DNA of 41,000 bases from an uncultured Prevotellaceae bacterium (GTDB taxonomy: Bacteria > Bacteroidota > Bacteroidia > Bacteroidales > Muribaculaceae): assembly GCA_900320245.1 (NCBI GenBank), contig ONRP01000021.1, positions 1 to 41,000 of the forward strand. The letters run 5' to 3'. Positions 17,296 to 25,187 of this stretch are shown here, piece by piece. How positions within the stretch are numbered: position 1 is the first letter of the stretch; every line of letters starts with the position of its first letter. The notes under the pieces were generated by a model, which worked only from the letters and a program-made list of their open reading frames with translations, was not told the origin of the DNA and did not search any database. Position numbers and translations under genes: made by a program.

Positions 17296-18042
17296 ATGCT
17301 GATAACTAAAATGCTCGATAAGTTTGGAGACTACTGCATGTTCATGTGGCGGGTGACAGCCGTGCCCGACAAGTGGAAGGTGTTCTTCAAACGCTATACC
17401 GACGAAATCGGCAAGTTGGGCATCGACTCGATACCGCTGATTATCATCGTGTCGCTGTTCATCGGTTCGTTGTGTACCATCTTGATTAAACTGAACATCT
17501 CCAACCCGTTGCTGCCGCGTTACACGGTGGGACTGACCACGCGCGAGATTATTCTGCTGGAGTTCTCCTCGACCATTCTGTGCCTGATTCTGTCGGGCAA
17601 AATCGGGTCGAACATCGCCAGCGAAATCGGCACGATGCGTGCCACTGAGCAGATCGACGCGCTCGATATCATGGGCATCAACAGTGCCAACTTCCTGGCC
17701 ATGCCCAAGATTCTTGCCTTGATCACCATCCTGCCGTTCCTGGTCGTCATCTGTATGGCAACCAGCCTGTTTGGCGGCTGGCTCATCTGCATCGTCACGG
17801 GCATCGTGGAGCCCGATACCTACCTGTTCGGTATCCAGTCATTGTTTATCGAGTGGTATGTGTGGTTTGCCCTGATCAAGTCGCTGGTGTTCGCTTTCCT
17901 GATGTCGACCATCGCCTGCTACTATGGCTACACCGTGCAGGGCGGTTCGGTCGAGGTGGGCAAGGCCAGTACCGACACCGTTGTCGTGAGCAACATCATG
18001 ATTCTGGTGGCCGACGTTATCCTGACCCTCTTGTTGCTATAA
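17296..18042 (+). CDS. mlaE: MlaE-type ABC transporter permease
   Basis: 248-residue integral membrane subunit of an Mla-type phospholipid transporter, which moves lipids between the inner and outer membranes. It has about five TM helices. The signature region LSGKIGSNIASEIGTMRATE, followed by QIDALDIMGINSANFLAMPK, is diagnostic of MlaE. The start could be ATG 17296 or ATG 17311. The ATPase gene follows on the same strand, but 206 bp of heptamer repeat separates them. The substrate-binding MCE protein (MlaD) is not in this stretch. Confidence 0.93.
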   Translation: MLITKMLDKFGDYCMFMWRVTAVPDKWKVFFKRYTDEIGKLGIDSIPLIIIVSLFIGSLCTILIKLNISNPLLPRYTVGLTTREIILLEFSSTILCLILSGKIGSNIASEIGTMRATEQIDALDIMGINSANFLAMPKILALITILPFLVVICMATSLFGGWLICIVTGIVEPDTYLFGIQSLFIEWYVWFALIKSLVFAFLMSTIACYYGYTVQGGSVEVGKASTDTVVVSNIMILVADVILTLLLL

Positions 18043-18049
18043 CCCGAAA

Positions 18050-18245
18050 CCAAGGACTAAGGACTAGAAACTATTTTACTTTCAGTCCCTAGTCCCTAGT
18101 CCACAGTTTCTAGTTGGCATCCGCCAACCAAGGACCAAGGACTAGAAACCAAGGACCAAAAACTAGGGACTAGAGACTAAAAACTAGAAACTAAAACTAG
18201 GGACTAGGGACTAAAAACTAGGGACTAAAAACTAAAAACTAAACA
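18050..18245 (+). repeat. GGACTAG/AAACTAG heptamer array between mlaE and mlaF
   Basis: The gap between two operon genes is almost entirely GGACTAG, GGACTAA, AAACTAG and AAACTAA units. A central block at about 18083-18115 is inverted (AGTCCCTAGTCCCTAG) and can pair with the units on either side. A small GTTGGC-ATCC-GCCAAC hairpin (18113-18128) follows. The array ends 7 bp before the mlaF ATG. Confidence 0.85.
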
Positions 18246-18248
18246 GAA

Positions 18249-19046
18249 ATGATTGAAGTCAAGCACATATCCAAGTCATTTAAGGAAGAGGGCGGCACGC
18301 GCCAGGTGTTGTTCGACGTGAGTTGCAAACTCTATGACGGCAAGACCAACCTGGTCATCGGCCAGTCGGGTTCGGGTAAGACGGTGTTGATCAAGAACAT
18401 CGTAGGTCTGTTTGACCCCGACGAGGGCGAAATCCTGTACGACGGCCGCGACATCACCAAGATGGACCGCAAGCAGCGTAAGGCGTTGCGCAAGGAGATC
18501 GGTATGCTGTTCCAGGGGTCGGCGCTGTTCGACAGCGAGACCGTGATGGGCAACGTCATCTTCCCGCTGGTGATGTTCAGCAGCATGAGTGGTAGCGAGA
18601 TGCGCGACCGTGCCCAGTTCTGCATCGACCGCGTGAACCTTACCGGCAGCGAGAACAAGTATCCCAGTGAACTGTCGGGCGGTATGCAGAAACGCTGCGC
18701 CATCGCCCGCGCCATCGCCCTGAATCCCAAGTACCTGTTCTGTGATGAGCCCAACTCGGGCCTTGACCCCAAGACGTCGATTGTCATCGACGAGTTGCTG
18801 AGCGACATCACCCACGAGTTCGGCATCACCACCATTATCAACACCCACGACATGAACTCGGTGATGGGCATCGGCGAGAACATCGTGTTCATCAACAAGG
18901 GCCATGTGGGGTGGATAGGCACCAAGGACGAGATCTATGATGTGGACAACGAGGACCTGAATAACTTCGTCTATGCCACCGACCTGTTCCGCGACGTGCG
19001 CAAGTACCGCCGCGAACATGGCTACAAACCGACGAAGAGTAGATAA
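18249..19046 (+). CDS. mlaF: MlaF-type ABC transporter ATP-binding protein
   Basis: 265-residue ATPase partner of MlaE. It has Walker A GQSGSGKT (residues 38-45), signature LSGGMQKR, Walker B YLFCDEP with the catalytic Glu, SGLDPKTS and the switch His in IINTHDM. Length and motifs match MlaF/Ttg2A. The gene order E-F is standard for the transporter. Its last codons and stop (AGT AGA TAA) form part of an AGATAAG repeat unit, so the array that follows begins inside the gene's end. Confidence 0.93.
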   Translation: MIEVKHISKSFKEEGGTRQVLFDVSCKLYDGKTNLVIGQSGSGKTVLIKNIVGLFDPDEGEILYDGRDITKMDRKQRKALRKEIGMLFQGSALFDSETVMGNVIFPLVMFSSMSGSEMRDRAQFCIDRVNLTGSENKYPSELSGGMQKRCAIARAIALNPKYLFCDEPNSGLDPKTSIVIDELLSDITHEFGITTIINTHDMNSVMGIGENIVFINKGHVGWIGTKDEIYDVDNEDLNNFVYATDLFRDVRKYRREHGYKPTKSR

Positions 19047-19215
19047 GAGATAACAGTTAATAGTTAAGAGATAACAGTTAATAGTTAAGAGATAAGAGAT
19101 ATTTTTGCTGGTGGTGGCGGCTGGTGGAGCGCGCATGCTTCTTTAACCTCTAACCTCTAACCTTTAACCTCTAACCTGCGAGCATCGCGAGCATTTCGTC
19201 CGCGTGAACACGGCT
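19040..19215 (+). repeat. Heptamer array plus composite GC-rich core after mlaF
   Basis: AGATAAG, AGATAAC, AGTTAAT and AGTTAAG units run from the mlaF stop to about 19100. A GC-rich segment rich in GCTGGTGG follows (19107-19131), then GCATGCTTCT, five TCTAACC/TTTAACC units, and a right module TGCGAGCATCGCGAGCAT, TTCGTCCGCGTG, ending near 19213. The same modules recur at 22640-22790 and, inverted, at 27048-27215. Confidence 0.85.
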
Positions 19216-19247
19216 AAGTAGTGAAAATAATCAATCAAGACCCGATA

Positions 19248-19880
19248 ATGAAAGCAACTGACAAGAACTGCAAAGAGGAAATCCTCGCCCTGCTGCGTTC
19301 CACCGAGCGTGAGGGCATCGAGGACATGATACAAGACCTGGAATCCTGGGGCTTTTTCACCGCCCCGGCATCGGCAGGACACCACCTCAACGTGGAGGGC
19401 GGCCTGGCACGCCACTCGCTCAACACCTGCCAGGCGGCACTTGCCGTTTGGGAAGCCATGAAGGCGCTGGAGCCCAGCCTCGAGCATGAGGTGAAGCGCG
19501 ACAGCATCATCATCGCCAGCCTGCTGCACGACGTGTGCAAGTGTGATATCTACAAGCGCTCCATCAAGAAGCGTAAAAATGCCCTGGGCATATGGGAAGA
19601 CGCCGAGGGCTATAAGATTACCTACAAGAACTTCCCGATGGGACACGGCGAGAAATCGCTCACGCTGGTGCTGCTCGGCGGTCTGCCCCTCAGCGACGAT
19701 GAGATGCTCGCCATCCGTTGGCACATGGGTGCCTGGGGCGTAAACCAGAACAGTTATGAGGATATGCGCAACTATGATTCGGCGCGCAAACTCTATCCGC
19801 TGGTGACCATCATCCAGACCGCCGACGGCTTGGCTGCCAGCATCATGGAACGTTCGGGCGAGGAAATCGACGAGTTATGA
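19248..19880 (+). CDS. HD-domain phosphohydrolase-like protein
   Basis: 210-residue HD-superfamily protein. The metal motif is LLHDVCKCD (His94, Asp95), with an upstream His in GGLARHSLNTC and further acidic or His residues in RWHMGAW and IIQTADGLAAS. Relatives hydrolyse phosphates of nucleotides; the substrate here is unknown. A GTG at 19221 could add nine residues, but ATG 19248 gives the more usual N-terminus. The stop overlaps the next start (ATGA), so it is translationally coupled to a glutamine amidotransferase. Confidence 0.83.
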   Translation: MKATDKNCKEEILALLRSTEREGIEDMIQDLESWGFFTAPASAGHHLNVEGGLARHSLNTCQAALAVWEAMKALEPSLEHEVKRDSIIIASLLHDVCKCDIYKRSIKKRKNALGIWEDAEGYKITYKNFPMGHGEKSLTLVLLGGLPLSDDEMLAIRWHMGAWGVNQNSYEDMRNYDSARKLYPLVTIIQTADGLAASIMERSGEEIDEL

Positions 19881-20593
19881 CACGCCACATCAACATCCTG
19901 TTGTGTGACACCTTCCCGGGGCGTCTGCCGGCGTTTATTCCCAACTACGAGTCGTTGTTCATGGACCTGTTTGCCGAGGTCGGAGCCGAGGCTGACTATC
20001 GGATTTACCAGACCTGGCAGGGCGAACTGCCGACGGGTGTCAATACCGATGAACTCTATCTGATTCCCGGTAGTTTGGACTCGGCCTACGACGACAAGCC
20101 GTGGATACTGGCCCTGCTGCAATGGATTGAGAAGGCCTATGCCCGTGGTGCCCGGATGATGGGCGTGTGTTTCGGCCATCAGATGATTGCGCGGGCCCTG
20201 GGGGGCGAAGTCAAGGCCTATGAGGGCGGCTTCGGTGCCGGTGTGCGTGCGTCGCGGGTGCTCGATGAGGGCATGGCCCGATATTTCCCTGACGGGGAGA
20301 TGCGGCTGCTCTACAGCCACCATGACCAAGTGACGGTGTTGCCGCCCGATGCCGTGTTGTGTGCCACGAGTGACTTCTGCAAGAACGAATCCTTCAGGAT
20401 AGGCCGCCAAGTCATCACCTTCCAGGGCCATCCCGAGTTCACCGTGGCTTATAGCCGCCACCTGCTGACCAACTGCAGCGACGACCTGGACGAGGCCGTT
20501 AGACTAAATGCATTGCGCAGCCTCGACGAGATGGAGCCCATGGGGCCCGCCGCCGCCCGTTATGCCCTCAATCTGCTGAATAAAAATCGGTGA
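19877..20593 (+). CDS. Class I glutamine amidotransferase-like protein
   Basis: 238-residue GATase1 domain of the GMP-synthase-like type. The triad is complete: Cys98 in GVCFGHQM, His185 and Glu187 in FQGHPEF. It has no synthetase domain attached, so it either supplies ammonia to a partner or is a hydrolase of gamma-glutamyl compounds. It overlaps the HD gene by 4 bp, so both are in one operon. No terminator is visible after it. Confidence 0.87.
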   Translation: MTRHINILLCDTFPGRLPAFIPNYESLFMDLFAEVGAEADYRIYQTWQGELPTGVNTDELYLIPGSLDSAYDDKPWILALLQWIEKAYARGARMMGVCFGHQMIARALGGEVKAYEGGFGAGVRASRVLDEGMARYFPDGEMRLLYSHHDQVTVLPPDAVLCATSDFCKNESFRIGRQVITFQGHPEFTVAYSRHLLTNCSDDLDEAVRLNALRSLDEMEPMGPAAARYALNLLNKNR

Positions 20594-20615
20594 GTTGAGG
20601 ATAAATATCGAAAAA

Positions 20616-20647
20616 ATTGCTTTTTAATCATTTTTCTAATATCTTTG
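20616..20647 (+). promoter_or_regulatory. Promoter upstream of the decayed gene
   Basis: TTG (20617-20619), a 20-bp spacer and TATCTTTG (20640-20647) match the Bacteroidota consensus. It may still drive a transcript through the pseudogene that follows. Confidence 0.6.
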
Positions 20648-20754
20648 CGGTGTGGATTCATTTTCAGCAGCATGTTGTACACTTCTGCCTACCGCAATCC
20701 CCACGGATGAGTTTGGCTAAACAATTAGTATTATTAACTTTTATTTGCTCGAAT

Positions 20755-21248
20755 ATGAACAATTAATTACATCATCTGTTGACAGCACTCGCGGTGTGGA
20801 TAACGTGCGCACTGGCAGCAAGTGCCGCCGACACTTATGACTTCACTTACGCAGATTTGCAGTACGTCATCACCAGCAGTAACACGGCCAAGGTTGTCGG
20901 TCCCGAGGCGCCATCACCTGTCGGCTCTTATAATATCTACGGTACAGCGACGATGTGTCATGGAATGACAACAGTTCAGTTGATACCACCCAACCTGTGG
21001 GGCAAAAGGCGCCCAACGAGTTGGGCCTGTATGACATGAGTGGTAATGTTTGGGAATGGTGCTACGATTATTATGGTGCGTATAGCGCCGATGCCCAGAC
21101 CAACCCGACGGGTCCCGAATCAGGCGATAAACGAATCAACCGTGGTGGAGCATTCTTTAATACTGAAGTTGGCCATCGTGTTTGGTTCCGTAACCAGGGA
21201 TATGCTAACCAAACTGCCAGTGGCGTAGGCTTCCGCCTAGCCCTCTAA
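20755..21248 (+). pseudogene. Decayed chimera: exported N-terminus joined out of frame to an FGE/SUMF1 C-terminus
   Basis: The ATG at 20755 is followed by a TAA as codon 4. The same frame then stays open with a signal-peptide-like LTALAVWITCALAASAADTY and about 40 further residues. Near 20935-20945 the recognisable sequence switches frame to YSDDVSWNDNSS, NELGLYDMSGNVWEWCYDYY, RINRGGAFFN and a GVGFRLAL end. That is the C-terminal third of a formylglycine-generating-enzyme (SUMF1-like) domain. An in-frame stop at 20931 blocks reading from upstream. An early stop, an internal deletion and a frame change together indicate a dead gene. The C-terminal part has a GTG at 20955 and could be expressed, but lacks most of the domain. 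Confidence 0.75.
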
Positions 21249-21270
21249 ATTCTTTTCCCTGCAGGATCAT

Positions 21271-21333
21271 CGGTTCTCGGTGGTTTGGCACGAGCGAGGC
21301 GACAGCATGCCTCTGCCAAGCCACCGAAAACCG
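21271..21333 (+). other. Large imperfect hairpin
   Basis: A 20-bp outer arm (CGGTTCTCGGTGGTTTGGCA) pairs with TGCCAAGCCACCGAAAACCG, 18 of 20 bases complementary. Inside, GAGGC/GCCTC pairs around an 8-nt loop, with a 5-nt bulge (CGAGC). No T-tract follows. It could be a weak terminator, a structured RNA or a remnant of a mobile element. Confidence 0.6.
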
Positions 21334-21403
21334 TCTTACAGAAAATCCTAGCACAATAGCATTTGTAAATCAAGGAACTGAAATCTTTCTAAAAACTTTT
21401 TTG

Positions 21404-21411
21404 TACCTTTG
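21404..21411 (+). promoter_or_regulatory. -7 element for queF-queC
   Basis: TACCTTTG fits TAnnTTTG, 29 bp before ATG 21441. No clear -33 element. The leader is too short for a preQ1 riboswitch. Confidence 0.5.
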
Positions 21412-21440
21412 CAGTCCCGAACGCAAAATACATCTGTTTT

Positions 21441-21911
21441 ATGTCAAGAACCGATCAAGAATTGGAGGGCGTGACGCTGCTGGGCAACCAGGGCACGCAG
21501 TATGAGTTTGACTACCGCCCCGACGTGCTCGAGACCTTCGAGAACAAGCACCCCGAGAATGAGTATGTGGTGACGCTCGACTGCCCCGAGTTTACCTCGT
21601 TGTGCCCCAAGACCGGCCAACCCGACTTCGGCCACATCATTATCAACTACATCCCCCGTGTGCGCATGGTCGAGAGCAAGAGCCTCAAGTTGTATCTCTT
21701 CAGTTTCCGCAACCACGGCGACTTCCACGAGGACTGCGTGAACATCATCATGAAGGACCTGGTCAAGTTGATGGACCCCAAGTATCTCGAGGTCATCGGC
21801 CTGTTCAACCCCCGTGGCGGCATCAGCATCAAGCCCTTTGCCAACTATGGCGACAGCGACCACCAGGACATGGTGCGCTCCCGCCTCATCAGCAACTTCC
21901 ACAACGATTGA
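21441..21911 (+). CDS. queF: NADPH-dependent 7-cyano-7-deazaguanine (preQ0) reductase
   Basis: 156-residue T-fold enzyme that reduces the nitrile of preQ0 to preQ1, the step that commits it to queuosine. The nucleophile Cys55 and Asp62 are in [15 protein letters not shown]; the preQ0-binding [20 protein letters not shown] segment follows. The length fits the short, unimodular QueF type. The queC start lies 1 bp after the stop, so the two genes are coupled. Confidence 0.96.
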   Translation: MSRTDQELEGVTLLGNQGTQYEFDYRPDVLETFENKHPENEYVVTLDCPEFTSLCPKTGQPDFGHIIINYIPRVRMVESKSLKLYLFSFRNHGDFHEDCVNIIMKDLVKLMDPKYLEVIGLFNPRGGISIKPFANYGDSDHQDMVRSRLISNFHND

Positions 21912-21912
21912 C

Positions 21913-22566
21913 ATGAAAGACGCGGTAATTATCACTTCGGGCGGCATGGACTCGACAACCATGCTCTATGAGTACAAGGACGAGATTGCCATGGCCATCA
22001 CCTTTGACTACGGCAGCACCCAGAACGGCCGTGAGCGCCGCTGTGCCATCATGCACTGCCAGCGCTTGGGCATCAAGCATCTGATCATCCCCTTGGACTT
22101 CATGCACAAGTACTTCAAAAGCGCCCTGCTCGAGAGCGCCGATGCCATCCCCGACGGCAACTACGACGACGAGAACATGAAATCCACGGTGGTGCCTTTC
22201 CGCAACGGCATCATGCTCGCCATCGCCTGCGGCATCGCCGAGAGCAACGGCCTCAAGCGCGTGATGATAGCCAACCATGCCGGCGACCACAGCATCTACC
22301 CCGACTGCCGTTCCCCCTTTATCGAAGCCATGAGCACGGCAATGATGACCGGCACCTACGAGGGTGTCAAGGTCTATGCCCCCTATACCGACTTGAGCAA
22401 GACTGAGATTGCCCGCCATGGAGCAGCGCTGGGCCTCGACTACAGTGAGACCTACTCGTGCTATAAGGGCGGAGAGAAGCACTGCGGCACCTGTGGCACC
22501 TGCACCGAGCGCCGCCAGGCCCTGCGCGATGCAGGCATCGACGACCCCACCGAGTACTTGGTTTAG
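21913..22566 (+). CDS. queC: 7-cyano-7-deazaguanine synthase
   Basis: 217-residue ATP-dependent enzyme turning 7-carboxy-7-deazaguanine into preQ0. The PP-loop SGGMDSTTM is at residues 9-17, and the zinc site Cys-x7-Cys-x2-Cys-x2-Cys is in CYKGGEKHCGTCGTCTERR. ATG 21913 is chosen because the PP-loop then starts at the usual position; a longer frame upstream overlaps queF and is not conserved-looking. The TAG stop shares its AG with the first AGTTAAC unit of the following repeat. Confidence 0.96.
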   Translation: MKDAVIITSGGMDSTTMLYEYKDEIAMAITFDYGSTQNGRERRCAIMHCQRLGIKHLIIPLDFMHKYFKSALLESADAIPDGNYDDENMKSTVVPFRNGIMLAIACGIAESNGLKRVMIANHAGDHSIYPDCRSPFIEAMSTAMMTGTYEGVKVYAPYTDLSKTEIARHGAALGLDYSETYSCYKGGEKHCGTCGTCTERRQALRDAGIDDPTEYLV

Positions 22567-22860
22567 TTAACAGTTAAGAGTTAACAGATAAGAGTTAAGA
22601 GTTAAGAGTTAAGAGATAAGAGATAAGAGATAAGAGTTATAAGGCATCTTTGCTGGCGGTGACGGCTGGCGGAAGGCGGATGCTTCTTTAACCTTTAACC
22701 TTTAACCTCTAACCTTTAACCTTTAACCTTTAACCTGCGAGCATCGCGAGCATTTCGTTCATTTCGTCCGCGTGTGCACGCTCGCCCCATCTCTTTTATC
22801 TCTTATCTCTTATCTTTTATCTTTATCTCTCTTCTCTCTCATCTTTTCTCTTTTGTTTTT
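22565..22860 (+). repeat. Heptamer arms flanking a composite GC-rich core, between queC and fabD
   Basis: The left arm (22565-22636) is AGTTAAC/AGTTAAG/AGATAAG units. The core has GCATCTTTGCTGGCGG, GGATGCTTCT, seven TTTAACC/TCTAACC units, TGCGAGCATCGCGAGCAT, TTCGTTCATTTCGTCCGCG and TGTGCACGC. The right arm (about 22790-22850) is inverted (TCTTATC, TCTTTTA units), so the element has heptamer inverted repeats of roughly 60 bp at both ends. No gene is present. Confidence 0.85.
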
Positions 22861-22883
22861 CTCACTTATCTAAAAAATATTCG

Positions 22884-22891
22884 TACCTTTG
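22884..22891 (+). promoter_or_regulatory. -7 element for fabD
   Basis: TACCTTTG fits TAnnTTTG, 51 bp before ATG 22943. The nearest TTTG is too far away for a standard -33 box. Confidence 0.45.
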
Positions 22892-22942
22892 CAGCCGTTT
22901 TGAGATTTAGAAACATCATTAACTACTAATAAGTATCTAGAA

Positions 22943-23821
22943 ATGAAAGCATTCGTATTCCCCGGTCAGGGTGCACAGTTTGTCGGTATGGGCAAGGACC
23001 TGTATGACAACAATGCCCAGGCCAAAGAATTGTTTGAGAAAGCCAACGAGGTGCTGGGCTTCCGCATCACCGACCTCATGTTTGAAGGCACCGAGGACGA
23101 CCTGAAGCAGACCAAGGTCACCCAGCCCGCCGTATTCCTGCACTCTGTAATCCTCGCGCTCACTATGGGCGACGAGTTCAAACCCGATATGGTTGCTGGT
23201 CACTCGCTGGGCGAGTTCTCGGCTCTCGTTGCCGCTGGCGCGCTGCCTTTTGAGCAGGGTCTGAAACTGGTCGAGGCACGTGCCCTGGCCATGCAGAAGG
23301 CTTGTGAGGCCGCTCCCTCGACGATGGCTGCCATCATCGGCCTGCCCGACGAGAAGGTGGAGGAAATCTGCGCCACCATCGACGGCATCTGTGTTCCCGC
23401 CAACTACAACTGCCCCGGTCAGGTGGTCATCTCGGGTGAGATTGCCGCCATCGAGGCCGCCTGCGAGAAATTCAAGGAGGCCGGCGCACGCCGTGCTTTG
23501 CCCCTCAAGGTGGGTGGTGCTTTCCACTCGCCCCTGATGGAGCCCGCCCGTGCCGAACTGGCCGAGGCTATCGAGGCTGCCGACTTCTCGGCCCCCGTTT
23601 GCCCCATCTACCAGGACGTGGACGCCAAGCCCCACACCGATCCCGCCGAAATCAAGGCCAACCTGCTGCAGCAGTTGACCGCTCCCGTGCGTTGGAGCCA
23701 CATCGTTGCCAACATGGTTGCCGACGGCATGACCGAGGCCGAGGAACTCGGCCCGGGCAAGGTGCTCCAGGGCCTCATCGGCAAGACCAGCCGCGACGTC
23801 GTCCTCACCGGCCGCCAGTAA
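22943..23821 (+). CDS. fabD: Malonyl-CoA:ACP transacylase
   Basis: 292-residue enzyme that loads malonyl groups onto acyl carrier protein for fatty-acid synthesis. The N-terminal FPGQGAQFVGMG and catalytic GHSLGE with Ser88 are present, as are the QPA motif (VTQPAVFLHS) and His195 in GGAFHSPLM. Length and motifs match FabD. It stands alone between the two halves of the queuosine gene set, with repeats upstream and a hairpin downstream. Confidence 0.96.
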   Translation: MKAFVFPGQGAQFVGMGKDLYDNNAQAKELFEKANEVLGFRITDLMFEGTEDDLKQTKVTQPAVFLHSVILALTMGDEFKPDMVAGHSLGEFSALVAAGALPFEQGLKLVEARALAMQKACEAAPSTMAAIIGLPDEKVEEICATIDGICVPANYNCPGQVVISGEIAAIEAACEKFKEAGARRALPLKVGGAFHSPLMEPARAELAEAIEAADFSAPVCPIYQDVDAKPHTDPAEIKANLLQQLTAPVRWSHIVANMVADGMTEAEELGPGKVLQGLIGKTSRDVVLTGRQ

Positions 23822-23850
23822 TCAGGCAAGCAGGTAAGCGTTAGTAACAG

Positions 23851-23886
23851 AAGCGTCCGCATTCCGGCCATTGGAGTGCGGGCGCT
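23851..23886 (+). terminator. Hairpin terminator after fabD
   Basis: AAGCGTCCGCATTCC pairs with GGAGTGCGGGCGCTT (15-bp stem, two G-T pairs) around a 6-nt loop. The following TTGTCGTTATGTT is only moderately T-rich. Confidence 0.6.
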
Positions 23887-23917
23887 TGTCGTTATGTTGA
23901 CGTGAAGGTGTCCTGGA

Positions 23918-23958
23918 TTCACGTGCACACGTGGACGAAATGAACGAAATGAACGAAA
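23918..23958 (-). repeat. Solo copy of the composite right module
   Basis: On the minus strand this reads TTCGTTCATTTCGTTCATTT, CGTCCACGTGTGCACGTG, matching the right-hand module at 22755-22785. No heptamers flank it. It sits between the fabD hairpin and the 3' end of queE. Confidence 0.65.
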
Positions 23959-24013
23959 AAAAGTGGTCGCCCGAATTAGGTTGACCACATTTGTATTCTC
24001 GTGATAGTGTGTG

Positions 24014-24607
24014 TTATCTGATGCCCAGGATGCGGTGGGTCTGCAGCGACAGCCGCCACTGGGGGTTGTCGAGCACTGCCTGGGCTGTGTCATACATGTT
24101 GCTGAGGCGTTGCTCGGGGTCGGCGACCCAGCAGGGCTGCAGGTAGCGGTGTGTGGCTGTGATGCCATCGTATTGGGCCAGGTCTTGACCGAGATACACC
24201 ACCTTCAACTCGTCACAACGGGTGAGCACCACGGGCAGGTCGCCGCTGTTGCCAAGGCCCGTCTTGGGCGACAGGGTCACCCAGTCGATGCCGTGGGGCA
24301 GGGGACGGGTGCCGTTGGTCTCGATGGCGATGCGCTTGCCGGTCATCTGCTTGAGCCCTCTCACGAAATCCTCGTCGATCCACAGCGACGGCTCGCCGCC
24401 CGTGAGCACGATGAGCGGTGCCTTGGGGAAGCGCATGACCTGCTCGACGATTTCGGGTAGCGACATCATCGTGCCCTCCTCGTGCCGCGTGTCACAGAAG
24501 GCACAATGCAGGTTGCAGCCGCTCAGCCTGATGAACACGCTGGCGGTACCCGTGTTGAAGCCCTCGCCCTGCAGCGAACAGAAGATTTCGTTAACTTTCC
24601 ACATCAC
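24014..24607 (-). CDS. queE: 7-carboxy-7-deazaguanine synthase (radical SAM)
   Basis: 197-residue radical-SAM enzyme converting 6-carboxytetrahydropterin to 7-carboxy-7-deazaguanine. The cluster motif is CNLHCAFCDT with Cys31, Cys35 and Cys38 (C-x3-C-x2-C). The N-terminal EIFCSLQGEGFNTG and LTGGEPSL glycine-rich motif are typical. ATG 24607 or the adjacent one at 24604 starts it. It lies downstream of queD on the same strand, separated by 237 bp of heptamer repeats. Confidence 0.95.
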   Translation of the reverse strand: MMWKVNEIFCSLQGEGFNTGTASVFIRLSGCNLHCAFCDTRHEEGTMMSLPEIVEQVMRFPKAPLIVLTGGEPSLWIDEDFVRGLKQMTGKRIAIETNGTRPLPHGIDWVTLSPKTGLGNSGDLPVVLTRCDELKVVYLGQDLAQYDGITATHRYLQPCWVADPEQRLSNMYDTAQAVLDNPQWRLSLQTHRILGIR

Positions 24608-24611
24608 GGTT

Positions 24612-24842
24612 TTGAGTTTCTAGTTTCTAGTCCCTAGTCCCTAGTCCCTAGTCCCTAGTCCCTAGTCCCTAGTCCCTAGTCCCTAGTCCTTAGTCCCTAG
24701 TTTCTAGTCCCTAGTTTCTAGTCCCTAGTTTCTAGTCCCTAGTTTCTAGTCCCTAGTTTCTAGTCCCTAGTTTCTAGTCCCTAGTCCCTAGTTTTTAGTT
24801 TCTATCTCTTATCTCTTATCTGTTAACTGTTAACTGTTAACT
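24612..24842 (-). repeat. Heptamer spacer between queD and queE
   Basis: Read on the minus strand, the sense of both genes, AGTTAAC and AGATAAG units follow the queD stop. About 200 bp of AAACTAG/GGACTAG units then run up to the queE start, partly as a strict 14-nt alternation. It is the longest GGACTAG-class array in the window. Confidence 0.9.
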
Positions 24843-24844
24843 CC

Positions 24845-25186
24845 TCACTCCTCCTCGTCCTTGATGTAGATGGCCAGGTTGTTGGCGCTCTCACGCACGT
24901 CGGCGCGGTAGCAGTTGGGGACGGTCTTGACAATCCAGTGGGCGATGTTCTCGGCGGTGGGGTTGAAGTCCAGCACCTCGTTCAGGTTCTTGTGGTCCAG
25001 TTTGCCGTGCACCATTTCCTTGATGAGGGTGAAGTCGGTGACCATGCCGTTGTCGTCCAGTTCCTTTGCCTTGCAATACACGTTCACGATCCAGTTGTGG
25101 CCGTGCAGGTTCTCGCACTTGCTGTTGTGGTCGAGCATGAGCATGTGGGCCGATGAAATTTCCAGTGTCTTTTGTACGTAATACAT
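24845..25186 (-). CDS. queD: 6-carboxy-5,6,7,8-tetrahydropterin synthase
   Basis: 113-residue PTPS-fold enzyme making 6-carboxytetrahydropterin from dihydroneopterin triphosphate. The zinc ligands are His14 (SSAHML), His28 and His30 (NLHGHNW), and the catalytic Cys24 lies in SKCENLHGH, as expected of QueD rather than eukaryotic PTPS. The acidic C-terminus ends just before AGTTAAC repeats. With queE, queC and queF in the window the route from dihydroneopterin triphosphate to preQ1 is complete; folE is not seen. Confidence 0.94.
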   Translation of the reverse strand: MYYVQKTLEISSAHMLMLDHNSKCENLHGHNWIVNVYCKAKELDDNGMVTDFTLIKEMVHGKLDHKNLNEVLDFNPTAENIAHWIVKTVPNCYRADVRESANNLAIYIKDEEE

Positions 25187-25187
25187 T

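Noticed and set aside
18050-18245. Vector, adapter or assembly artefact
   Set aside because: The heptamers occur at many sites in both orientations with varied unit order and in fixed relation to genes, which an artefact would not produce. Long reads would settle it.
21361-21440. preQ1 riboswitch before queF
   Set aside because: The leader after the -7 element is only about 29 nt and has no preQ1 aptamer stem-loop with the A-rich tail pattern.
24612-24842. CRISPR array
   Set aside because: Units are 7 nt with no unique spacers, and no cas gene is present.
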